Counted from the stretch's first letter, positions 1 to 5,487 are shown. The stretch: DNA of 5,487 bases from Spirochaetales bacterium (GCA_018644745.1 JABGPX010000846.1:1-5487); one strand, 5' to 3'. Numbers and translations are program-made. The notes: generated by a model not told the origin, from the letters alone.

Positions 1-2
1 TC

Positions 3-791
3 TCTGAAGGCCAGATCATCGGATTCCTAGGTATCTCGGCATTGTTTAAGTTTAAAGGGCAGCAGGCAGCGCTCCTCGGAGAGCTGTGTCATGGGACGTT
101 ACAAAATAATCGGCTGGAAGCCTATCAACTATTATATAAAGCGTTGGGTGAGCACCTTCAGCGTCAACGCACACAATTGCACATTATCGCGCACTTTGCC
201 CATGACAGGTTGTTGCAGGAATCTGTTTTTCAACTCGGATTTGGGGCATTCCTTGCTGAACGAATCCGTGATCTGACAGCAATCGATGGAGCCGCGGATA
301 TAGAGATATTTCAAGAAAATGATTTCGCAACTATCCAAGACCTTGAAATCGAGCATAAGACGTATTACCGAAAACCGCCAATATATCTATGGAAAGACAA
401 TTCTGCGGAAACTGTACGAACACAACTACAAGCCATGAATGCGCAAAGGAATGTGCTATTTGTCTATAAGGAAAACGGAAAACCCGCGGCGTATTTCATG
501 GTTGGATTATGTCTCGGGGAAGACGACGGACGAATACTTCGGGGCACAAATACTGCCCAAGTGCTGTCAGCTTATGCCGCGCCGTCGGCGCGTGGAAGAG
601 GCATTGGGAAAGCTCTCTTGAATAGATGTATCGACTGGGCACAGAGCCAGGGCTTCGAGCGGCTATATGTCGAGCACGAAACGGCGAATATTTATGGAGG
701 GAATTTCTGGCGCAAGCACTTCAGCCCTTATCTGTATTTCTCAATGCGGTACGTTGAGGACAGTAGACCAGACTTGACAGAGAAACATTGA
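3..791 (+). CDS. Tandem GNAT-family N-acetyltransferase, 5'-truncated by the window edge
   Basis: This is an acyl-CoA-dependent N-acyltransferase of the GNAT fold, cytoplasmic, with unknown acceptor. The reading frame is open to the left edge: the codons before the TTG at 42 read SEGQIIGFLGISA, a GNAT-like strand, so the true start lies upstream and the TTG is internal. At least 262 residues are visible. The protein has two halves. The N-terminal half (about bases 3-280) resembles a degenerate GNAT domain, with a helix/strand segment ending in FQLGFGAFL but no clear acetyl-CoA loop. The C-terminal half carries the canonical motif A, RGRGIGKALL (from base 591, R-x-x-G-x-G type), followed by WAQSQGFERLYVEHE and NFWRKHFSPYLYFSMRYV, typical of the last GNAT strands. 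The stop TGA is at 789-791 and the next gene begins 27 bases later. Assignment to GNAT is secure. The substrate could be an amine, an antibiotic or a protein terminus, and the sequence does not say which. Confidence 0.88.
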   Translation, partial: SEGQIIGFLGISALFKFKGQQAALLGELCHGTLQNNRLEAYQLLYKALGEHLQRQRTQLHIIAHFAHDRLLQESVFQLGFGAFLAERIRDLTAIDGAADIEIFQENDFATIQDLEIEHKTYYRKPPIYLWKDNSAETVRTQLQAMNAQRNVLFVYKENGKPAAYFMVGLCLGEDDGRILRGTNTAQVLSAYAAPSARGRGIGKALLNRCIDWAQSQGFERLYVEHETANIYGGNFWRKHFSPYLYFSMRYVEDSRPDLTEKH

Positions 792-810
792 GCGGTTCAA
801 AATGAGACGG

Positions 811-816
811 GGGGAG
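811..816 (+). promoter_or_regulatory. Ribosome binding site of the URO-D-like gene, short spacing
   Basis: GGGGAG lies only 2 bases before the ATG at 819, within a run of six G. The spacing is shorter than the usual 5-9 bases. The start is still preferred because the protein opening MLTSRERYLRTCNFE matches the usual start of URO-D-like proteins. The ATG at 802 is in another frame. Confidence 0.5.
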
Positions 817-818
817 CC

Positions 819-1985
819 ATGTTAACATCAAGAGAACGATATCTACGAACCTGCAATTTTGAGGTTTTGGAAAAACCCTGGATTCGATGGGGCAGTTTCG
901 TTTGGCCGGAGACGGAGAAAAACTGGCGAAAGGAAGGTTACGACGGCACTTCGCTGGATGACGTCTTTGGGCTGGATCGCTTGGACAGAGTCGATCCCTA
1001 TTATGGACCGATGCCGGAGTTTGCTCACGAAGTGCTTGAAGAAGATGATACAACAGTAACTTATGTGAATGAGGAAGGAATTCACATGAAGGAATTCAAA
1101 GAGAGCGCCGATACCAGTATGCCTCAATTCCTTAGATTTCCTGTAGAGACTACTGAAGACTATCGAAGGTTTAAGGCGGAACGACTGGAATTGGTGCCGG
1201 ATCTTCGTTTCCCAGATTCCTGGAAAGAGCAGGTACAAAAGGGAGGTCGAAGCCAAACCACGGTCGGGGTATCCATTGCTCAAAGTGAAGGAGACACGAT
1301 CAATCGTTTGGATACAAAAGCTGCTGAGCAAGAGTATCCACGACTCTGTTGGGCTGACCGATGGGGCGGATTTTTCGGCGCCTTGCGAAATTTATTCGGC
1401 GTAGAAGGCTTATGCATGGCATTTTACGACCAACCGAAGTTAGTTGAAGAAATTATGGATGACCGTGCGGACGCCATTATAGAAATCACAAAGGAAACAC
1501 TGAAACATACGAAGTTTGAGACATTCTGGTACTGGGAAGACATGGCATTTAAAAATGGTCCGCTTGTGAGTCCTGAGATGTTTCGGAAGTATGCGCTTCC
1601 TCGGTATAAGCGAGTGAATGAATGGCTTAGAAGTCAAGGTATAAAACATATCGGTTTGGATAGCGACGGAAAAATATGGGAATTAATTCCTATTTGGATT
1701 GATGCGGGTATAGATACACTTTGGCCTTTCGAAGTGCAGGCAGGTATGGATGTAAACGCGGTACGGAGAGAATTCGGTAAGGCGTTTATGATGTTTGGTG
1801 GAATTGACAAAAAGGAGATTGCAAAAGGAGGAGCGTATCTTCAAGCAGAGGTGGATCGCATTATGCCGGCTGTGGAAATAGGAGGTTATATTCCCGAATT
1901 GGATCACAGTGTTCATCCTGATATAAGCTGGCCTACGTTTTGTGAATATATTGAATATCTTTCAAAGCGGCTTAATTGGGGCTAA
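819..1985 (+). CDS. URO-D superfamily protein (uroporphyrinogen decarboxylase/methyltransferase-like), uncharacterised subgroup
   Basis: This complete 388-residue cytoplasmic protein has the TIM-barrel URO-D fold shared by HemE and by methylcobamide:CoM methyltransferases such as MtaA. Evidence is the opening MLTSRERYLRTCNFE, the central H277-I-G-L-D281-S-D283-G-K stretch, IPIWIDAGIDTLWPFE, the FGGIDKKEIAKG motif (F326-G327-G328-I329-D330) and the closing GGYIPELDHSVHPD (D362, H363). It is not HemE: the N-terminal R-x-A-G-R signature that binds the porphyrin carboxylates is absent. Nor does it have the H-x-C zinc site of MtaA/MtbA, because the residue two after H277 is Gly279. It fits the large branch with D-S/V-D-G in this position, common in anaerobes and often near sugar or methyl-group metabolism, whose reactions are mostly unknown. 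The preceding acetyltransferase ends 27 bases upstream, so co-transcription is plausible. No corrinoid protein is visible next to it. The family assignment is firm; the function is open. Confidence 0.88.
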   Translation: MLTSRERYLRTCNFEVLEKPWIRWGSFVWPETEKNWRKEGYDGTSLDDVFGLDRLDRVDPYYGPMPEFAHEVLEEDDTTVTYVNEEGIHMKEFKESADTSMPQFLRFPVETTEDYRRFKAERLELVPDLRFPDSWKEQVQKGGRSQTTVGVSIAQSEGDTINRLDTKAAEQEYPRLCWADRWGGFFGALRNLFGVEGLCMAFYDQPKLVEEIMDDRADAIIEITKETLKHTKFETFWYWEDMAFKNGPLVSPEMFRKYALPRYKRVNEWLRSQGIKHIGLDSDGKIWELIPIWIDAGIDTLWPFEVQAGMDVNAVRREFGKAFMMFGGIDKKEIAKGGAYLQAEVDRIMPAVEIGGYIPELDHSVHPDISWPTFCEYIEYLSKRLNWG

Positions 1986-1999
1986 ACTAGGGTTGAAAG

Positions 2000-2128
2000 C
2001 TACAGGTTGTCTTTGAAGAACCGGACCATCTGGTCCCACGCCTGCCCGGGTGCGCTGTCGCCCTGGTAGGTGGTGCTGACAGCAACTAGTATGTTTCGTT
2101 TCACTCCTACAAAATAGTAATTCCTTCA
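2000..2128 (-). pseudogene. Probable remnant of a minus-strand gene (C-terminal tail) in the intergenic gap
   Basis: On the - strand this stretch reads about 40 sense codons ending in a TAG whose complement is at 2000-2002. The last residues are DSAPGQAWDQMVRFFKDNL, preceded by VGVKRNILVAVSTTYQG, which is plausible protein: two beta-strand-like segments and then an amphipathic terminal helix. A stop (TGA, complement at 2126-2128) closes the frame upstream and no start codon is apparent. A second - strand frame upstream (about 2124-2220) also looks protein-like, reading NQLYTLYAENNNPWRK and then STVFVANRLK, so a one-base frameshift near 2123 could join the two. The 63 bases at 2021-2083 are about 71% GC (45 of 63 by hand count), far above the neighbours, which suggests different ancestry. 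I do not recognise the family. A chance open frame in GC-rich DNA remains possible. Confidence 0.38.
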
Positions 2129-2178
2129 GCCTATTGGCTACAAAAACCGTCGAGGCACTATCGTTTTTTCGCCAGGGA

Positions 2179-2206
2179 TTGTTATTCTCTGCATAGAGGG
2201 TATACA
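2179..2206 (+). promoter_or_regulatory. Candidate sigma-70-type promoter for the lipoprotein-MFS pair
   Basis: TTGTTA (2179-2184) and TATACA (2201-2206) are separated by 16 bases. Each matches four of six consensus positions. Transcription would begin near 2213, giving a leader of about 25 bases before the ATG at 2239. It lies in the only long gap in the window, where a new transcript is expected. It is a visual match only. Confidence 0.33.
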
Positions 2207-2230
2207 GTTGATTCGGCGGAGGTGGAATAA

Positions 2231-2238
2231 GAGGGAGG
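2231..2238 (+). promoter_or_regulatory. Purine-rich ribosome binding sequence directly abutting the lipoprotein start
   Basis: GAGGGAGG ends immediately before the ATG at 2239, leaving no spacer. A second strong site, GGAGGT (2218-2223), lies 15 bases upstream of the ATG, which is too far. No in-frame start lies between the in-frame TGA at 2209-2211 and this ATG. Any later start would remove the lysine-rich head of the signal peptide, so the ATG is kept. Confidence 0.4.
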
Positions 2239-3405
2239 ATGAAAAGGAAGCCAATTTTGTTGCTTTTCTTATTTCTCTGGCTCGCTTCGTGCCAAACAAT
2301 TCAGCTTGAACCAGAGTATTCTCTTGCAGAAATCAAAAAATATACCTACAAAACGCCTATTGAACTTGATGACGGCTGGAAGACCGCACATCCAGATCCG
2401 CAGAGCATATCGTTACCCAAGCTTGAGGACGGTGTAAGAGCTGTTCTACGCGGCGAATATCCCCGCATTCATTCCATTCTTGTCGCCTCCGGCGGAAAGC
2501 TCATATTAGAAGAATACTTCGCTGGATACACCTTTGAGGGTGAATGGAAAGACTATGATTACAACACGCCTCATGGCTTAGGCTCAATTAGTAAATCTCT
2601 TACATCATTGATTTTTGGAATTGCGCATGATCAGCAGCGCATCGAAGACCTAGACTCGAGTATTTTGGCGTGGTATCCAAAATACAATCAGCCGGACCGC
2701 GCCGAAAAGGAAGCTGTCACCATTCGTCATCTCCTTACTATGCAGGCCGGTCTGGAATGGAATGAACACGCAGTTTCTTACAATTCGCGCCTAAATGACA
2801 TGAATCGTTTAATTCGCAGCAATAACCCGGTTGAGTTTTTCCTGAGAAAAAAGCTCGTTCAGGAACCGGGAACCCAATTCACCTATAACTGCGGATGCAC
2901 AAATTTGCTGAGTTACATCATCTACCGTTCAACTGAGCAATACATCGATGAGTTTGCTCAGGAGAATTTTTTTATTCCCCTAGCAATCAAGAATGCCCAG
3001 TGGTTTGTCTCGCCGCATGGTGACATTATTGCGGGGCCTCGAATTGATCTTCTTCCCAGGGATCTGTTGAAAATCGGGGAACTTATCCTACGGAATGGGA
3101 TGTGGAAGAATAAACAGATTATTTCTAAAGAGTGGCTTAGCGACATGCTCTATCCGTCTGTAACCGTCGATGGCTGGGATGTAGATTACGGCTTTCAATG
3201 GTGGCTTCCAGACATTATTCACCCTGAAAGCCAAAAACTCCTTCAGCCTTACATGGCCGGCGGACGAGGGGGGCAATGGCTCATTGTGTATCCTGAGCAA
3301 GATTGCGTTCTTGTGATTACCGGCGGGAATTATAATTCAGAGGATGAATCTTATGCCTGGCACGATGATTTCTTTCTTCCGGCATTGAGGGTCGATAATG
3401 ACTAA
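2239..3405 (+). CDS. Exported lipoprotein of the serine beta-lactamase / class C hydrolase fold
   Basis: This 388-residue secreted lipoprotein belongs to the beta-lactamase-related serine hydrolases (AmpC/esterase/DD-peptidase-like superfamily). The N-terminus MKRKPILLLFLFLWLASC has a positive head, a hydrophobic core and a lipobox LASC, with Cys18 as the predicted lipidated residue. Gln19 follows it, so in a diderm nothing retains the protein at the inner membrane. Catalytic motifs are S116-I-S-K119 (nucleophile serine and general-base lysine, in GLGSISKSLTS), the second motif Y216-N-C-G after EPGTQFT, and a third motif in G341-G-R-G-G345-Q that replaces the K-T-G of true beta-lactamases. 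HLLTMQAGLEW (from residue 164) is the usual landmark between motifs 1 and 2. The family includes esterases, peptidases and amide hydrolases, and the substrate cannot be read from sequence; true beta-lactamase activity is unlikely to be the main role. The MFS transporter follows after 29 bases and is probably co-transcribed. Confidence 0.9.
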   Translation: MKRKPILLLFLFLWLASCQTIQLEPEYSLAEIKKYTYKTPIELDDGWKTAHPDPQSISLPKLEDGVRAVLRGEYPRIHSILVASGGKLILEEYFAGYTFEGEWKDYDYNTPHGLGSISKSLTSLIFGIAHDQQRIEDLDSSILAWYPKYNQPDRAEKEAVTIRHLLTMQAGLEWNEHAVSYNSRLNDMNRLIRSNNPVEFFLRKKLVQEPGTQFTYNCGCTNLLSYIIYRSTEQYIDEFAQENFFIPLAIKNAQWFVSPHGDIIAGPRIDLLPRDLLKIGELILRNGMWKNKQIISKEWLSDMLYPSVTVDGWDVDYGFQWWLPDIIHPESQKLLQPYMAGGRGGQWLIVYPEQDCVLVITGGNYNSEDESYAWHDDFFLPALRVDND

Positions 3406-3425
3406 TATCTCCGGGATAAAGAAGT

Positions 3426-3430
3426 GAGGA
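3426..3430 (+). promoter_or_regulatory. Ribosome binding site deciding the GTG start of the MFS gene
   Basis: GAGGA lies 4 bases before the GTG at 3435. An in-frame TAA at 3417-3419 rules out any earlier start, and no ATG or TTG lies between it and 3435. The next in-frame ATG is codon 13, inside the first membrane segment, which would be a poor start. Confidence 0.5.
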
Positions 3431-3434
3431 TTCA

Positions 3435-4628
3435 GTGGCTTTAGCCGTACTTAATCGCTTTCTGCATTGGATGATTATAGGAATTATCAGCCCCATTTTA
3501 GTGCTGATGATTCTTTCAAAAGGCGCCGGTATCGAGTCGGTAGGTTACATAATGGCATTATTGTCTGCTTTTGTTGTGATCTTTGAACTACCGAGCGGGA
3601 TCTTATCCGATCGAATGGGACGAAAGAAAATCTATCTTCTTTCGTTAGTTATTTTCTTCCTATCCCTCATAGTAGTTTTGTTCAGCCACAGGTTTATTAC
3701 CCTTGGTATAGGGTTCAGTCTCTTTGGCCTTGCTAGAGCATTTTCTTCCGGGTCGATTGAGTCTGATTTTGTTGATGAACATATTGCAAAACGCGGAAAA
3801 GAAAGTCTTCACAAAATGATTATGGGAATGAACATTGGTGAGACACTTGGCTTAGCTATAGGTGCGCTGATTGGCGGTCTGTTACCTCAATTATGGGTGA
3901 GACTTTTCCCCACAGACAATATGTATAACGGCAATATTATTGTTCAGATGATTATTATTATAATCCTCCTGATAATAACCGCACTGACTCATGCAAGTAA
4001 ATTGCCGCCAAAGCATGAGAAGATTGGCGAATTTTTGGCGGATTCATTTGCCTTGGTTAAGTCGAACAAGGTTATTAGGCTGCTTTTGGTCGGTATCCTT
4101 CTTTGGGGGTTTTCGTTTAACGCCATTGAGCTCTATTGGCAGCCGGCGCTGAAAAATATTCTTGCATCCGAAAATCAAATCTGGCTTTTCGGTGCCTTGA
4201 ACAGCGGCTATTTTCTTATGGCGGTAATCGGCACGCTTGCCTTCGGCGCCGTCATTTCTCTTTTCAAGATGACTCATCTGTTTGCTGCAGGAGTTCTTAA
4301 GATAGTAGTAGGTGTCTTGGTTATAGTGCTTGCATTCCAGAGCCAATTTATTGGGTTTTCTATTTTGTTCCTTTTGATCATGGGATTCAACGGAATGGTC
4401 ACCGTACCTGAAAGCACTGTACTGAATTTGGAAATTCCTGAAGATAAAAGGTCTTCGCTCTTATCTCTTTCGTCTCTTGTGATGCAGATCGGAGCAATAA
4501 CAGCGGCCGTTGTTTTTAGCATTATTATTTCAAGAACAACCATTTCGATAATTTGGATTATCGCAGGTATTGTCTTTACCTGTTCGGCGGCGCTCTACTT
4601 TTACCTCGATTCAATGAAGAGGGAATAA
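3435..4628 (+). CDS. MFS transporter, probable drug/metabolite efflux type
   Basis: This 397-residue inner-membrane protein is of the major facilitator superfamily, with about 12 hydrophobic segments and a GTG start. The first segment covers roughly residues 10-28 and the second 36-57. The loop after segment 2 carries the superfamily motif A as G55-I-L-S-D59-R-M-G62-R-K-K65, preceded by the E51-L-P-S-G55 signature seen in many proton-driven exporters. The segment 4 region reads SSGSIESDFVDE (Ser104-Glu115), matching the S-G-x-x-E-A/S pattern of a subgroup of drug-efflux-like MFS proteins. A charged central loop (about residues 187-211) separates the two six-helix halves. The C-terminus ends YFYLDSMKRE in the cytoplasm. 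The substrate is unknown; with the surface hydrolase encoded 29 bases upstream, a shared small molecule is a reasonable inference. AT-rich codon use (42-43% GC in sampled lines) resembles the lipoprotein gene and differs from the next gene. A sugar or peptide importer role is less likely but not excluded. Confidence 0.88.
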   Translation: MALAVLNRFLHWMIIGIISPILVLMILSKGAGIESVGYIMALLSAFVVIFELPSGILSDRMGRKKIYLLSLVIFFLSLIVVLFSHRFITLGIGFSLFGLARAFSSGSIESDFVDEHIAKRGKESLHKMIMGMNIGETLGLAIGALIGGLLPQLWVRLFPTDNMYNGNIIVQMIIIIILLIITALTHASKLPPKHEKIGEFLADSFALVKSNKVIRLLLVGILLWGFSFNAIELYWQPALKNILASENQIWLFGALNSGYFLMAVIGTLAFGAVISLFKMTHLFAAGVLKIVVGVLVIVLAFQSQFIGFSILFLLIMGFNGMVTVPESTVLNLEIPEDKRSSLLSLSSLVMQIGAITAAVVFSIIISRTTISIIWIIAGIVFTCSAALYFYLDSMKRE

Positions 4629-4661
4629 TACTGTAGAATATATTTTCGACAGGTAGCTAAT

Positions 4662-4666
4662 AGGAG
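4662..4666 (+). promoter_or_regulatory. Ribosome binding site of the GH4 gene
   Basis: AGGAG lies 9 bases before the ATG at 4676, a conventional arrangement. Translation from this ATG opens MAKIAMIGAGSM, the expected Rossmann start of family 4 glycosidases. Confidence 0.7.
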
Positions 4667-4675
4667 ACGGAAACA

Positions 4676-5487
4676 ATGGCAAAAATCGCAATGATAGGTG
4701 CGGGAAGTATGGTTTTCTGCAAAACCTTGTCTATGGATATTCTATCGACGGAGGTTCTCAAAGACAGCGAAATTTGTTTGATGAGCCGGACCCAGCCGAA
4801 GCTGGATAAAATGGCAGCTTTCCTGAAAGGCGTTGTGAGTAAGAATGGACTGAAGGCAAATATCTGGACCACTCTTGACCGGAAGGAGGCTCTTGATGGG
4901 GCCGACTATGTCATTAATATGGTTCAGATCGGCGGTGCCGATGCGTATACCTATGATATAGAGGTTCCTCTTAAATACGGCGTGGATCAGTGTATCGGCG
5001 ATTCTCTTGGGCCGGGAGGTATTTTCCGGCTTCTGCGTACCGCCCCGTTCCTTGAAGGTCTTATCCTTGACATGGAGAAGCTGTGCCCGGACGCGCTGCT
5101 GCTGAACTACACAAACCCCATGGGCGCGTGCTGTCATTTGATCGGGAAATTAACGGATCGGATACAGTATATCGGCCTTTGCCACGGTGTGCAGACCACG
5201 ATGGATCTGGTCTGCGGGTATCTGGGGCTGCCAAAATCCCGGGTTGAATATACCTGCGCCGGAATCAACCATATGGCATGGTTTCTGACTTTGAAGGACA
5301 GGGAGACAGGAGAAGATTTATATCCCCGGTTTAGAAAGCTTTGCGAAAAACCGGAATACTACGTGAATGAAAAAGTGCGCTGCGAAGTGATGCGCCAATT
5401 CGGGTACTTCATGACCGAATCAACCGGACCTCTCTCTGAATACATACCTTGGTTCCGCAGCAGCAAGCGGGCCCTGGCCGCTTACTG
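4676..5487 (+). CDS. Glycoside hydrolase family 4 enzyme, alpha-galactosidase/alpha-glucuronidase type, 3'-truncated by the window edge
   Basis: This is a cytoplasmic glycosidase that uses NAD and a divalent metal (usually Mn) in an oxidation-elimination-addition-reduction mechanism rather than two acidic residues. The first 270 codons are visible, about 60% of the usual 430-480 residues. The Rossmann dinucleotide loop is I7-G-A-G-S11. Further landmarks of the family are VQIGGADAY (83-91), GDSLGPGGIFRLLRT (108-122), the substrate loop N144-Y-T-N-P-M, the metal-site cysteine/histidine C169-H170-G-V-Q, and G196-I-N-H199-M-A-W with the second metal ligand His199. It aligns by eye along its whole visible length with E. 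coli MelA (for example GLCHSVQ there, GLCHGVQ here), but CHG in place of CHS points away from alpha-galactosidase and toward uronic-acid-directed members. Codon use is more GC-rich than in the transporter gene. The 47-base gap before it holds no evident terminator, so read-through from the MFS gene is possible. The family is certain; the exact sugar is not. Confidence 0.93.
   Translation, partial: MAKIAMIGAGSMVFCKTLSMDILSTEVLKDSEICLMSRTQPKLDKMAAFLKGVVSKNGLKANIWTTLDRKEALDGADYVINMVQIGGADAYTYDIEVPLKYGVDQCIGDSLGPGGIFRLLRTAPFLEGLILDMEKLCPDALLLNYTNPMGACCHLIGKLTDRIQYIGLCHGVQTTMDLVCGYLGLPKSRVEYTCAGINHMAWFLTLKDRETGEDLYPRFRKLCEKPEYYVNEKVRCEVMRQFGYFMTESTGPLSEYIPWFRSSKRALAAY

Noticed and set aside
42..44. 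TTG at 42 as the start of the acetyltransferase
   Set aside because: The frame is open to the window edge with GNAT-like residues before it, and no ribosome binding site precedes it. The gene is truncated, not started here.
802..822. ATG at 802 as the start of a small leader peptide before the URO-D gene
   Set aside because: It is in a different frame from the gene and has no ribosome binding site of its own. The following G-run serves the ATG at 819.
843..1331. Long open frame of 162 codons on the - strand within the URO-D gene
   Set aside because: It is antisense to a clear gene, has biased composition and no recognisable motifs. It is a shadow frame, as are the other - strand frames inside the four complete or partial downstream genes.
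819..1985. Annotation as HemE uroporphyrinogen decarboxylase
   Set aside because: The N-terminal R-x-A-G-R signature is missing and no other haem genes are nearby. Only superfamily membership is supported.
2023..2036. Perfect inverted repeat GGACCA-TC-TGGTCC after the URO-D gene, as a possible terminator
   Set aside because: The loop is only 2 bases and no T-run follows. The repeat lies inside the GC-rich stretch that reads as protein on the - strand, so it is not supported as an intrinsic terminator.
2074..2084. Palindrome TGCTG-A-CAGCA as an operator or hairpin
   Set aside because: It is short, has a one-base centre and is more than 90 bases from the candidate promoter. Nothing ties it to a regulator.
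1981..2240. Single continuous - strand open frame across the whole intergenic gap as one intact gene
   Set aside because: The frame is open but has no good start. In its 3' half the residues become arginine/proline/glutamine-rich low-sense sequence, while the neighbouring frame reads like protein. A frameshifted remnant explains this better.
1..5487. CRISPR arrays, tRNAs, insertion sequences, phage or toxin-antitoxin genes
   Set aside because: No regularly spaced repeats, cloverleaf, transposase or integrase motifs, or small paired genes were seen on either strand.

Overview
The window is a compact stretch of bacterial accessory metabolism. Five genes lie on the + strand and are separated by short gaps, except for one gap of about 250 bases. 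Both ends are cut: the first gene enters from the left and the last runs off the right. GC content is moderate. Spot counts give about 42-43% in the transporter gene and 45-60% in the last gene. The gene mix (a URO-D/methyltransferase-like protein, an exported beta-lactamase-fold lipoprotein, an MFS exporter and a family 4 glycosidase) is typical of anaerobic or host-associated, carbohydrate-using bacteria such as Spirochaetes, Lentisphaerota or Firmicutes. Nothing in the sequence fixes the phylum. There is no rRNA, tRNA, CRISPR array, insertion sequence or phage gene.

Layout. (1) Positions 3-791 hold the 3' part of a GNAT acetyltransferase with two GNAT-like halves. (2) Positions 819-1985 hold a URO-D superfamily protein of the uncharacterised branch. 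It lacks both the HemE signature and the H-x-C zinc site of the corrinoid methyltransferases. It starts 27 bases after gene 1 and may be co-transcribed with it. (3) Positions 1986-2238 form the only sizeable intergenic gap. It contains a very GC-rich patch that reads on the - strand as the C-terminal tail of a protein, probably the remnant of a decayed gene, and then a candidate promoter for the next gene. (4) Positions 2239-3405 hold a lipoprotein of the serine beta-lactamase/esterase fold. It is followed after 29 bases by (5), 3435-4628, an MFS transporter with a GTG start; the two look like an operon. (6) From 4676 to the right edge is the first 270 codons of an NAD-dependent, metal-dependent family 4 glycoside hydrolase.

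Functionally, the lipoprotein-MFS pair suggests that a small molecule is hydrolysed at the cell surface and that a compound is transported across the membrane. The glycosidase acts in the cytoplasm on an imported alpha-glycoside. Its active-site motif is CHGV rather than the CHSV of MelA alpha-galactosidase, which points to a uronic-acid-containing substrate. No well-established new system is visible. The most useful leads are the glycosidase active-site and cofactor-site substitutions, the zinc-less URO-D protein and the - strand gene remnant.
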